NCBI GenBank assembly: GCA_964611185.1
Contig: CAZSXE010000008.1
Location: 7,820 to 71,819 of the forward strand
Direction: 5' to 3'
Source: CAAGNP01 sp964611185
Lineage (GTDB): Bacteria > Bacteroidota > Bacteroidia > Bacteroidales > UBA932
Length of the DNA: 64,000 bases
Both the position numbers and the translations under genes were made by a program. Shown in pieces: positions 14,923 to 22,861 of this stretch; within the stretch, counting starts at the first letter, position 1; each line of letters begins with the position of its first letter. The notes beneath the pieces were generated by a model. It worked only from the letters and a program-made list of their open reading frames with translations. It searched no databases and was not told the origin of the DNA.

Positions 14923-16845
14923 TTACCAACCCGGGTTCTGAGTAATGGTAGCATAATGAGTAGCATACTGATCAAGAACATTCTGGCATACCGGTTCAAG
15001 ATAGTTTCTTTCGAGAATCTGCGAACGGTCACTAATAGCTTCAGGAATTCTAAATCCTACCATTTCAGCAGCATTTGTTCCATCCCAAACAACAATTGTA
15101 CCATCAGCTTTCTGTACCTTGGTTTTCCCTATAGTCTTTTTAGTTAAAAGATCAAAATCTACTTTTAAATCTTTAGTTTTTGAAAGATCTGCCCAGCTTC
15201 CAACCAAAATATCGGGATTTGTGGAACCTTGCATAAGGGCAAGCTTACCCCAACGACGAATATCTGATGTTCTGTGCTGCTCCATAAAGAATTCAAGTCT
15301 TCTTTCACGACGAATTTCCCAAAGAAGAGGATCGGAAATGGCTCCCCCTATTTGACCCAATTTTGCTTGTTCTACATCAGATGTCATAATAGGATCTGAA
15401 GGAAGATCAGAAAGAAGAAGATGGGCTGTCTTGGTAACTCCTTTTGCTTTTGCTTCTGCTGCAATAGGCCTATCTCTTATAGCATTGATAGATTTATCTA
15501 TATCATCCTGTGTAACAGCTACACCGCTATAAGAAAGTGCAAGTTCTTGTTTTGCTTCAATCCAGTTAAGGACAACTTCTGCAAGGCGAATTACGGGATA
15601 ACCGTTTGTATTAGTTGAAGAACCGTATTTAGGAGGGCGAGATTCACCATTATAAGTATAAGTAGGCCCTATTCTGTCAATAAATTTAACGCAATAAATG
15701 CTTGTTCCTCCCGATGTGGGCTCATCCCAAAATGTCGCTTCAAAACGAGGATCGCGGGTTTTAACCATGTCTGAAAGGGCAAAACTTGAAGCATTTGCTA
15801 CTGATGAAGAGGTATAAGGCTTTCCGTCATTGCATATAACAGATTTCAAGAACCACAAATTGGCTGTTCTTGTCTGACCCTCTGCAAGATTACAATAAGA
15901 TGCTATACAGTGAGTTACTTTTAAATCAGCACTATAAGATCTGAACATAAGAGCTTCGTTACCTACCTGTTTTTCATTTCCGAAAAGATTTCTGAAATCC
16001 ACATCAAATTTATAATTTCCGGAATTCATAACGATTTCAGCATAAGAAACAGCTTTTTCAAGGAATTGTTTTGCAAGAGCATCAGTGCCGCTACCGGGGT
16101 GATACTTATACCAAGTACCTTCAAATAGCATATAACGAGAAGCAAAAGCTGCCGCTACATACTTATTAAGATAATTTGCCCCGTCATTGGCTTTTAAATT
16201 TGCTAAGGCATAGTCAAAATCTTCCATTACTTTGGTCATTACCATAGTACGAGGATCTCTTTCTTTGTATTGAGATAATGTATCATCGTAAGCTATTACA
16301 GAATCATAGTAAGGAACATCTCCGAAAGACTGGACAAGACGGCTGTACTCTACCCCTCTAAAGAAGCGGGCAGCACCCATCCAATGCTTATACTGTTCTT
16401 CAGTAAGAATCGGATTTTCACCTTCTTGCATAGTATTTAATCTTTCAATCAGTAAATTCCATTTACGAACAAAACCGAAGTTCCACGGAGAAGCATTATA
16501 GCGGAAAAGCCAAGCAGGACGATTACCGGAAAGTTCTCTTCTATACCAGTTGTCAGCAGGAACAGACAATACCGGATTTGTCTGTCTATTGGCATTTGAG
16601 CCATCATCACTAAATTCGCCGCTGCTATATACGCCCGGAGCATATTCCTGCCCCCATCCGCTACTGTATCCATTAAAATAAGTAGGATATGCATTATTTA
16701 CAAACAAGCGAACATTTCCCTCTGAAGCCCAAAAAATTCCATCGTCCATCTGTGTTTTGCTTGGTCTGTCAAGAAAATCGCTGCACCCTGTAAGGGAGAA
16801 TAAAGCGATTGTCATAAATATTAAAGATATCTTTTTCATATTCAT
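14923..16845 (-). CDS. SusD/RagB-family nutrient-binding outer-membrane lipoprotein (pair 1)
   Basis: About 640 residues. The signal sequence MKKISLIFMTIALFSLTGC ends in a lipobox, so the protein is lipid-anchored and probably surface exposed. SusD features include SDFLDRPS after the cysteine, an N-terminal TPR-like helical part (AARFFRGVEYSRLVQSFGDVPYYD) and the C-terminal RRERRLEFFMEQHRTSDIRRWG. It binds the ligand and closes as a lid on the SusC partner encoded immediately upstream. The SusC stop is 6 bp before the chosen ATG (16843-16845); ATG at 16837-16839 is an alternative. The ligand is unknown; no glycoside hydrolase is adjacent. Confidence 0.93.
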   Translation of the reverse strand: MNMKKISLIFMTIALFSLTGCSDFLDRPSKTQMDDGIFWASEGNVRLFVNNAYPTYFNGYSSGWGQEYAPGVYSSGEFSDDGSNANRQTNPVLSVPADNWYRRELSGNRPAWLFRYNASPWNFGFVRKWNLLIERLNTMQEGENPILTEEQYKHWMGAARFFRGVEYSRLVQSFGDVPYYDSVIAYDDTLSQYKERDPRTMVMTKVMEDFDYALANLKANDGANYLNKYVAAAFASRYMLFEGTWYKYHPGSGTDALAKQFLEKAVSYAEIVMNSGNYKFDVDFRNLFGNEKQVGNEALMFRSYSADLKVTHCIASYCNLAEGQTRTANLWFLKSVICNDGKPYTSSSVANASSFALSDMVKTRDPRFEATFWDEPTSGGTSIYCVKFIDRIGPTYTYNGESRPPKYGSSTNTNGYPVIRLAEVVLNWIEAKQELALSYSGVAVTQDDIDKSINAIRDRPIAAEAKAKGVTKTAHLLLSDLPSDPIMTSDVEQAKLGQIGGAISDPLLWEIRRERRLEFFMEQHRTSDIRRWGKLALMQGSTNPDILVGSWADLSKTKDLKVDFDLLTKKTIGKTKVQKADGTIVVWDGTNAAEMVGFRIPEAISDRSQILERNYLEPVCQNVLDQYATHYATITQNPGW

Positions 16846-16851
16846 TATCAA

Positions 16852-19800
16852 TTAGAAAGTTATTTGCAAACCAACAGAAGCACTCTTAAATGCAGGAGCA
16901 CCCACACCTGTACGGTCTGAATTGTAATTACTTGAATTTAATACAGAATATCCTGTAACAATTTCCGGATCAATAGGAAGACCTCTCAAATGATCAAATG
17001 TAAGCATATTTTCGAGAGATACATATACACGCAGCTTTTCGATAAATGCTTTTCTTGACACTCTTTGAGGCATTGTATAACCAAGAGTTACATTCTTAAG
17101 TCTTAAATATGCCATATTAAGCAAATATTTATCATTTGGAGTCATATTGAATCCTGATGTAGAGTTACCAAGGTTAGCTGCACGAGGATAGAATGCATCA
17201 TAATTGCTATCTACAAGTTTTCCTGCATCGTCAAAAGTTTCATACCAGAAATCTCCGGCAAATGTCTGTGCCATAGCACCATCTGCAGTATTAAATCCGG
17301 CAAGGGTCATAGAGCTTGAACCCCACATATCACGTTTTCCAACTCCCTGGAAGAATGCAGAGAAATCAAATCCCTTATATCCTAAATCCAAACGGAAACT
17401 ATATTCGTAACGAGGAGTTGTATTACCTATTACCGAAAGGTCACCATGATCTTCAGCTGTGTTTTTGCCTCTATTTACTACACCGTCACCATTGAGATCT
17501 TTGAACTTAACATCACCAGGGCCGAAAATAAGAGAACCGCTGTTCAGATAACCCTGAGTAGGAGCATTTGCATCAGCAAGCTGATAGGCGTCATATCCAT
17601 CCGTAGTCGTAAAAGGAACAAGATTACCGTTTGAATCATGAGCAAAATCTTCATTCTGATAAAGTCTATCTACAGAATATCCCCAAATTTCGCCATAAGT
17701 TTTACCTACATACCATTCACTTAGAGCACCAGCTTCGTTTCCGTATCCGGTAATGGTAGTTTTTGCATCAGCTATTGAAGCGGACACAGCAAGACTGAAA
17801 CCATTTTCAAAGATATGTCCATAGTCAACTGCAAGTTCCCATCCACGAGTAGAAAGAGATCCGTAGTTACCATTAGGAGCACCTGTACCGAAGTTATATC
17901 CAATATCTGCCATTCCCACAATCATACCTTTAGTATCTCTCTGATACCAATCGAATGTAAATCCGAGATCACCATTAAGGAATCTCGCATCAATACCCAC
18001 ATCTGTAGTTACAATGTTCTGCCAAGTAATATCTCTTACCACAGAACCCGGAGTAGTGAAATACACATCCTTAGCTCCATTATGAATCCAAGATGATTCA
18101 GTTAAATCCATAGTAGGAACATAGAGAGAACTGCTGACAGTTTGGTCTCCGATTTGTCCCCAAGAAGCACGAACTTTAAGATGAGAAATAGCATGTTTCA
18201 CACTCTGCATAAAGTTTTCTCCTGTAATTACCCAACCACCGGATACTGAAGGATACCAATGCCATCTTAGATGTGATGGGAATTTAGAAGTACCGTCATA
18301 ACGAACACTTGCCTCAAGAAGATATTTATCTTTATAACCGTAGTTAATACGACCAAAGTATCCGAGAAGGGAATTCCATTCAAACCCTCCTCCTGAAGTC
18401 TGTGTCCCGACTGCAAGATCAAACTGAGGATTTGTGTAGTCAAGCAAAGCTGTCTTTTGTGACCAGTTACCCTCTTCTTGATATGTAATGGCCTGCATAC
18501 CAAGCATAAAACGAAGAGCATGGTTTGAAATATTCAAATCGTATGTAGTAGTTGCATTGAATGTCTGACGAGCAGAAACATAAGCATCACGGTAGATATG
18601 ATCAGGATTGGAACCAGTACCTGTATAACGATAAACATTAAGCATCTTAGCTGTAATATTCTCTCCTAATCCATTATATTGATTCCATTCATTATTGACA
18701 GTCTGTGAGGCATCAGAAACATTGACAGCATTATCCCATGAATTACCAGCATTGAAACTGGTACCGGGGAAAAGATTTGATGTATTATTACTTGCATAAG
18801 TATAGTCAAAATTAATATCCCAATTTTTAATAGGAGTAATAGTGGTACCTACATTTATACTTGAATATTCTTTTACCTTTTTAGCTTTATTTGCTACGGA
18901 TGTTTCATAAGCAGCTGTTCTAATGTCGTTATCATATTCATCCTTAGCTACAAGAGGATATGTAGGCCCCCAACGATATACATAATACCAAACATCGGCA
19001 GTAGTAGAAGCAGTAGCATAAGCCCAATTCTTTTCACCTCTTGAATACATCAAATTGGTATGGAGTTTTAAGAACTTATTGATTCTTGTATCTACACTGA
19101 CTCTCGCATTGTAACGATTATATCTGTCATAATTTGTGGTTTTCATCATACCCGATTGACCGAGGTAACCGAAGTTGGCATTAAATGTTGTATTTCCCTT
19201 TTTTCCAGAGATAGTAATATTATGATTTTGAGTAGGGGCATTGTTCCTTACTAAATATTTATAAGGGTCATAAGTACGAACACCCATTTTACGATTTGAT
19301 CCATCAACATACCAGTCACGTCCATAGACCATGGGATCGTTTGGACCGATTGTATTGCCATATTTTTCTTTCCAAGCCACTGCTGAATTATAAGCAGCGC
19401 GATCGACTTTCCAAAAAGCTCCCACCGGAGTAAATGTTCCGAGACGCTCAGCAGCTTCTACTGTATAATGCAATCCATCAACATCGGCCATTTGATAATT
19501 TTTAGCCAATGATTGGAATGAAACATATCCTGAATACGAAACATTGACAGTCTCTGTTTTTGCCCCTTTCTTTGAAGAAATCAAGATAACACCGAATGCA
19601 CCTTTTGCTCCATAGATAGAGGCAGAGGCAGCATCCTTTAACACAGAGATAGATTCGATATCTTCAGGATTAAGAATTGAGATTGAAGGAATTTCGACAT
19701 TATCCAAAAGAATAAGCGGAGACGAACCTCCTTTATACGATCCTACTTGGCCACGAACTCTCAAAAGAGGATCGGAACCAACTTCAGATGTACCTACTCT

Positions 19801-20280
19801 AACATTCAAACCGGGAGTCATACCTTGAAGACCTCTTCCGACATCTGCAATAGGACGACTTTCCAAAGCTTTTTGTGTATTAACAGTAGCAACCGCACCG
19901 GTTAGGCTTTCTTTCTTTTGAGTGCCAAAACCGACAATTACTACATCTTCGAGCAGCAGTGCATCATCTTCAAGGGTAACATTGACCACTGACCTGTTAT
20001 TAACAGGAACAGTAAGTGTTTTGTAACCCATCGAAGATACTTCAAATGTCGCTGTTGGGGAAGCCATGATCTTATAAGAACCATCAACTTCCGTAGTAGC
20101 ACCATTGTTGGTACCTCGTACCATAACGAATGCGCCTACAACAGGCTCCCCTGACTTATCAGTAACCTTTCCGGTAACTGTTATGTCCTGGGCCCAGATG
20201 TTCCCAATAGATAAAAAGAGGGAACAAACAGTAAGTGCTGCGAAACGCAACACTTTACCAAGTGTTTTTGAAACGAACAT
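16852..20280 (-). CDS. SusC/RagA-family TonB-dependent outer-membrane transporter (pair 1)
   Basis: 1142 residues. A signal peptide ending GNIWAQ is followed by a carboxypeptidase-regulatory-like domain (about 33-115: TVTGKVTDKSGEPVVGAFV), a SusC-type TonB box region (LLLEDVVIVGFGTQKK), the plug (LLDNVEIPSISILNPEDIES, LKDAASASIYG) and a 22-strand barrel ending in an aromatic residue (ASVGLQITF). It imports the ligand caught by SusD using TonB energy. The first 50 or so residues and the leader are nearly the same as those of the divergent SusC at 22862, so the two loci share origin or control. Transcribed leftward with the SusD downstream. Confidence 0.95.
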   Translation of the reverse strand: MFVSKTLGKVLRFAALTVCSLFLSIGNIWAQDITVTGKVTDKSGEPVVGAFVMVRGTNNGATTEVDGSYKIMASPTATFEVSSMGYKTLTVPVNNRSVVNVTLEDDALLLEDVVIVGFGTQKKESLTGAVATVNTQKALESRPIADVGRGLQGMTPGLNVRVGTSEVGSDPLLRVRGQVGSYKGGSSPLILLDNVEIPSISILNPEDIESISVLKDAASASIYGAKGAFGVILISSKKGAKTETVNVSYSGYVSFQSLAKNYQMADVDGLHYTVEAAERLGTFTPVGAFWKVDRAAYNSAVAWKEKYGNTIGPNDPMVYGRDWYVDGSNRKMGVRTYDPYKYLVRNNAPTQNHNITISGKKGNTTFNANFGYLGQSGMMKTTNYDRYNRYNARVSVDTRINKFLKLHTNLMYSRGEKNWAYATASTTADVWYYVYRWGPTYPLVAKDEYDNDIRTAAYETSVANKAKKVKEYSSINVGTTITPIKNWDINFDYTYASNNTSNLFPGTSFNAGNSWDNAVNVSDASQTVNNEWNQYNGLGENITAKMLNVYRYTGTGSNPDHIYRDAYVSARQTFNATTTYDLNISNHALRFMLGMQAITYQEEGNWSQKTALLDYTNPQFDLAVGTQTSGGGFEWNSLLGYFGRINYGYKDKYLLEASVRYDGTSKFPSHLRWHWYPSVSGGWVITGENFMQSVKHAISHLKVRASWGQIGDQTVSSSLYVPTMDLTESSWIHNGAKDVYFTTPGSVVRDITWQNIVTTDVGIDARFLNGDLGFTFDWYQRDTKGMIVGMADIGYNFGTGAPNGNYGSLSTRGWELAVDYGHIFENGFSLAVSASIADAKTTITGYGNEAGALSEWYVGKTYGEIWGYSVDRLYQNEDFAHDSNGNLVPFTTTDGYDAYQLADANAPTQGYLNSGSLIFGPGDVKFKDLNGDGVVNRGKNTAEDHGDLSVIGNTTPRYEYSFRLDLGYKGFDFSAFFQGVGKRDMWGSSSMTLAGFNTADGAMAQTFAGDFWYETFDDAGKLVDSNYDAFYPRAANLGNSTSGFNMTPNDKYLLNMAYLRLKNVTLGYTMPQRVSRKAFIEKLRVYVSLENMLTFDHLRGLPIDPEIVTGYSVLNSSNYNSDRTGVGAPAFKSASVGLQITF

Positions 20281-20285
20281 AAATG

Positions 20286-20297
20286 ATTTTTTAGGTT
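20286..20297 (-). promoter_or_regulatory. Leader element AACCTAAAAAAT before SusC 1
   Basis: AACCTAAAAAAT ends 5 bases before the SusC start codon. The identical 12-mer lies 5 bases before the second SusC (22845-22856) and 6 bases before the surface lipoprotein gene at 49432 (49439-49450). With no Shine-Dalgarno present, it probably acts in ribosome recruitment or as a target for post-transcriptional control. Confidence 0.5.
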
Positions 20298-20361
20298 AGT
20301 AAATAATGTTTAAATAGTATTAGTTTTTAGTCATTTTTTTCATAATTGGTGCTTTAGTCTT

Positions 20362-20422
20362 CCTTTTCTTGTGAAGAGATGGAATAATTAAGCAAAATTA
20401 ATATTTTTTTATTAAAAACAAA
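20362..20422 (-). promoter_or_regulatory. Promoter of SusC/SusD pair 1 with palindrome near the transcript start
   Basis: On the minus strand a -33 TTTG (20419-20422) and a -7 box TAATTTTG (20393-20400) are 18 bases apart, a full consensus match. Ten to twelve bases downstream lies the imperfect palindrome CCATCTCTTCACAAGAAAAGG (20362-20382). The same arrangement, box then 11 bases then ATCTCTTCACAAGA, occurs in front of the divergent SusC, so the site is a shared operator or a 5'-end RNA hairpin. Confidence 0.7.
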
Positions 20423-20470
20423 GCATATTGCAATAATTATAATAAAATAATATCGTTTTCATCAAAAAAA

Positions 20471-20501
20471 GTATTAAAATCCATCTCTTGTGAAGAGATG
20501 G
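20471..20501 (+). repeat. Inverted repeat, left copy, with perfect 21-bp palindrome
   Basis: Bases 20471-20499 are identical to the reverse complement of 22779-22807 (29 of 29). Within it CCATCTCTTGTGAAGAGATGG (20481-20501) is a perfect palindrome with 9-bp arms and a 3-base centre. It lies 9 bp past the stop of the recombinase remnant. The paired copy sits in the leader of the second SusC, so this looks like a stray SusC-leader fragment or a recombination site. Confidence 0.8.
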
Positions 20502-20510
20502 ACCGACTAT

Positions 20511-20861
20511 CTACTTTATACTATTTATTACTAATCTGTTTGCCTCATCAAGCGTTTTTTGGCTTAGGGTTGAAAGGTATATTTGCGTGGTTTTTTCAGA
20601 AGTGTGTCCCATTCCTTCGCTTATGGTAAGTATAGGTATGCCATCTGCTTTTGCAATGCTCGCCCAGGAATGTCGAGACACATAAGAAGGGAGAGGAATA
20701 TCGAGATGTGCGATAGAGGAGATTGTTTTTAGTTTCTTATTATGTATTCTGATCGAGGAAGAATATTTTTTCTGACAACCATCTTCATACATTATGGGAA
20801 ACAGATAATCTGTTCCACTTGTATTCATATATTTTTCTATTATTTCTTTTATACACGGTTT
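20511..20861 (-). pseudogene. Tyrosine recombinase (integrase), C-terminal remnant
   Basis: Codes for the last 105-117 residues of a tyrosine recombinase: DYLFPI, then SYVSRHSWASIAK (arginine and histidine of the active site), ISEGMGHTSEKTTQIYL (second histidine/glycine and the nucleophilic tyrosine). The frame is open upstream of the ATG at 20826-20828 only as far as a TAG at 20862-20864, so the core-binding domain and the first catalytic arginine are missing. Recombinases of this kind invert promoters of SusC-type genes in Bacteroidales. This one cannot be active by itself. A small upstream reading frame may be its N-terminal scrap. Confidence 0.75.
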
Positions 20862-21049
20862 CTATTGTAATGCATATTTCCTATCTGAAAATTATATCTT
20901 ATACTGTCTTCAATATATTTTAAAAAAGAATGTTCCATATCTGCATTATGCATATATGAAACATCTGTACTTGTCTCCTTAAAATAAAGTTTAAGCAGAT
21001 TGTAAATATCAAGAAGGATCTGATCTTGTTTTGATTTTGGCTGATTCAT
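20849..21049 (-). CDS. Hypothetical 66-residue protein, possibly N-terminal scrap of the recombinase
   Basis: A short frame (MNQPKSKQDQILLDIYNLL ... YIEDSIRYNFQIGNMHYNRNRV) that ends inside the beginning of the recombinase remnant, in another frame. The segment FLKYIEDSIRYNFQIGN resembles the helix of the SAM-like core-binding domain of Bacteroidota integrases, so this and the following remnant may be two pieces of one gene with an internal deletion. That link is inference. It could also be an unrelated small gene or no gene at all. Confidence 0.35.
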   Translation of the reverse strand: MNQPKSKQDQILLDIYNLLKLYFKETSTDVSYMHNADMEHSFLKYIEDSIRYNFQIGNMHYNRNRV

Positions 21050-21099
21050 AATATGTAACTTAATTATTATATCAAGCTACATATTAGTTAAAAATACAA

Positions 21100-22494
21100 T
21101 TAGTTATCCTTCATCTCTTTTTCCACCTCCTCTGCCGATATGGGTAATCGTTTGGATCCGAGGAAGCGACACCCTTTTTCTGTAATCAAAAGATCGTCTT
21201 CTAGACGGATGCCTCCAAAAGTGTAATATGATTTCAACAGTTCAAAATTTACAAATTGCTTATTAATCCCCTCATTTTTCCATTTTTCGATAAGAGCCGG
21301 TATAAAATAAATACCCGGTTCATCCGAAACCACCTGCCCTTTTTCAAGAATTTTACCCATGCGCAAAGACCCCAGACCGAACTGCGAAGAACGCTTGTGC
21401 TTCTTATCGTATCCCACATAATTTTCCCCAAGATCTTCCATATCGTGTACATCAAGCCCTATATTATGTCCCAATCCGTGAGGCATAAAGAGAGAATGAG
21501 CACCGGCAGCCACTATTTCCTCCGCATCCCCCATAAGAATACCCAATTTAATCAAGCCTTCGGCAATAATTTTGGAAGCAGCCTGATGAACGGAAGAATA
21601 TGTAATCCCCGGACGAGCCATTTTCATAGCACAATTATTGGCGTCTGCTACAATATTATAAACATCCATCTGCTTCTGCGTAAATTTTCCGGAGCATGGG
21701 AGTGTTCTGGTAAAATCTGAAACATAGTGCGAATTGGCCTCAGCCCCTGCATCAATAACGAGAAGTCTCCCTTCGGTCAAAATCTGGTGATGAGAGTGAT
21801 TGTGAAGTGTCTCTCCATTTTGAGAGAGGATCGTGGGAAACGAAGTCATCAACCCTTCTGAAACTGCAATTCCCTCCATTATTCCCACTAATTTCTGTTC
21901 CAGCATCCCGAGCCGAGCCATCTTCATTGCAGTATAGTGCATCATATAACCAATATTTGCAGCTTGGTCCATTTCGACTATTTCACATTCTTCCTTAATG
22001 AGCCTCATTGATACTACTGCCTCGATAAATTCGACAGATGCGTTTTCTCTCATTTTATCAAAAGGAACGCCGAGCATTTTATGCAGCTGTATCATATTGT
22101 GGTAACGGTATGGAGGGAGAAAATGGATCTTGCGGCCATTCTTGGATGCAGAGACAATATATTGTTCCAAAGAAGAGAGGGGCAATGTTTTGGATACACC
22201 CACAGCAGCAGCCTTGTCCTTCATCAGAGGCTGAGGCCCCATCCATATAATATCATCAATATCAACATCGTTACCGAATATTATTTCTTCACCTGTATCC
22301 GTATCAATAATCGCCGCCAAGTCGGGGGTGTCAAGTCCGAAATAATAAATAAAAGTACTGTCCTGACGAAAACGATACTGATTTCCGGGATAATTGACAG
22401 CGGCTTCGCTATTTCCTAAAAAAAGGAGCAATCCCGAATCGATTTTAGAAAGAACCGCACGCCTTCTCGATTTATAAATATCTTTTGAAAACAT
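21100..22494 (-). CDS. Xaa-Pro aminopeptidase (aminopeptidase P, M24B family)
   Basis: 464 residues. It removes the N-terminal residue from peptides with proline in second place, using two metal ions in a pita-bread fold. The N-terminal creatinase-like domain (SEAAVNYPGNQYRFRQDSTFIYYFG) precedes the catalytic domain. The metal ligands are the aspartates of VIDAGAEANSHYVSDFTR, the histidine of HGLGHNIGLDVHD, and the glutamates of DEPGIYFIP and GGIRLEDDLLI. It has no signal peptide and is presumably cytosolic. It sits between the recombinase remnant and the AT-rich leader of the second SusC, and is the only intact gene within the inverted-repeat-bounded segment. Confidence 0.93.
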   Translation of the reverse strand: MFSKDIYKSRRRAVLSKIDSGLLLFLGNSEAAVNYPGNQYRFRQDSTFIYYFGLDTPDLAAIIDTDTGEEIIFGNDVDIDDIIWMGPQPLMKDKAAAVGVSKTLPLSSLEQYIVSASKNGRKIHFLPPYRYHNMIQLHKMLGVPFDKMRENASVEFIEAVVSMRLIKEECEIVEMDQAANIGYMMHYTAMKMARLGMLEQKLVGIMEGIAVSEGLMTSFPTILSQNGETLHNHSHHQILTEGRLLVIDAGAEANSHYVSDFTRTLPCSGKFTQKQMDVYNIVADANNCAMKMARPGITYSSVHQAASKIIAEGLIKLGILMGDAEEIVAAGAHSLFMPHGLGHNIGLDVHDMEDLGENYVGYDKKHKRSSQFGLGSLRMGKILEKGQVVSDEPGIYFIPALIEKWKNEGINKQFVNFELLKSYYTFGGIRLEDDLLITEKGCRFLGSKRLPISAEEVEKEMKDN

Positions 22495-22736
22495 TGTATT
22501 GTAGATTAAATTGTTGTATAATTAACCAAAAATGGAGATAATTAATATTAAAAACAAATTTTAATTAAAAAATTATTATTTCTACTTTTTTTTCAAACTT
22601 TTAAATAATTATTTTTTTCAATAGAAAAAATATGAATATTAACATTTTTATTAAAAAATTATTACAAATGATAACTTATGATACTAAATATTTAAAAAAA
22701 ACAAAAAATTGTCTTTAAAAAGTACCACCTATTTAA
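22495..22736. other. AT-rich intergenic stretch between aminopeptidase P and SusC 2
   Basis: Long A and T runs, no reading frame of note. It precedes the promoter elements of the second SusC, so it probably holds upstream regulatory sequence plus the aminopeptidase P promoter, which I could not pin down. Confidence 0.4.
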
Positions 22737-22767
22737 TTTGTATAATCTTAAAAAAGTAGTAATTTAG
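22737..22767 (+). promoter_or_regulatory. Promoter of SusC/SusD pair 2
   Basis: A -33 TTTG (22737-22740) and a -7 box TAATTTAG (22760-22767, one mismatch) are 19 bases apart. Transcription should begin around 22773-22776, so the palindrome ATCTCTTCACAAGAGAT (22779-22795) would be at the very 5' end of the mRNA or cover the start site. Confidence 0.7.
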
Positions 22768-22778
22768 CATATTATTTT

Positions 22779-22807
22779 ATCTCTTCACAAGAGATGGATT
22801 TTAATAC
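22779..22807 (-). repeat. Inverted repeat, right copy, in the SusC 2 leader
   Basis: Reverse complement of 20471-20499 without mismatch. It contains ATCTCTTCACAAGAGAT, a palindrome with 7-bp arms, 11 bases after the -7 box. The two copies define a 2.3-kb segment holding the recombinase remnant and aminopeptidase P. Confidence 0.8.
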
Positions 22808-22844
22808 AACGATGACCAAAACCAAATCTAATACATTATTTACT

Positions 22845-22856
22845 AACCTAAAAAAT
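22845..22856 (+). promoter_or_regulatory. Leader element AACCTAAAAAAT before SusC 2
   Basis: Identical to the 12-mer before SusC 1 and before the lipoprotein gene at 49432. It ends 5 bases before the ATG. It probably serves translation initiation in the absence of a Shine-Dalgarno sequence. Confidence 0.5.
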
Positions 22857-22861
22857 CATTT

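Noticed and set aside
20511..21049. Prophage or integrative element
   Set aside because: Only a recombinase tail is present; no phage structural, replication or conjugation genes are nearby.
22495..22861. Replication origin in the AT-rich stretch
   Set aside because: No cluster of DnaA-box sequences and no dnaA or parAB genes nearby; the AT-richness fits promoters of this phylum.
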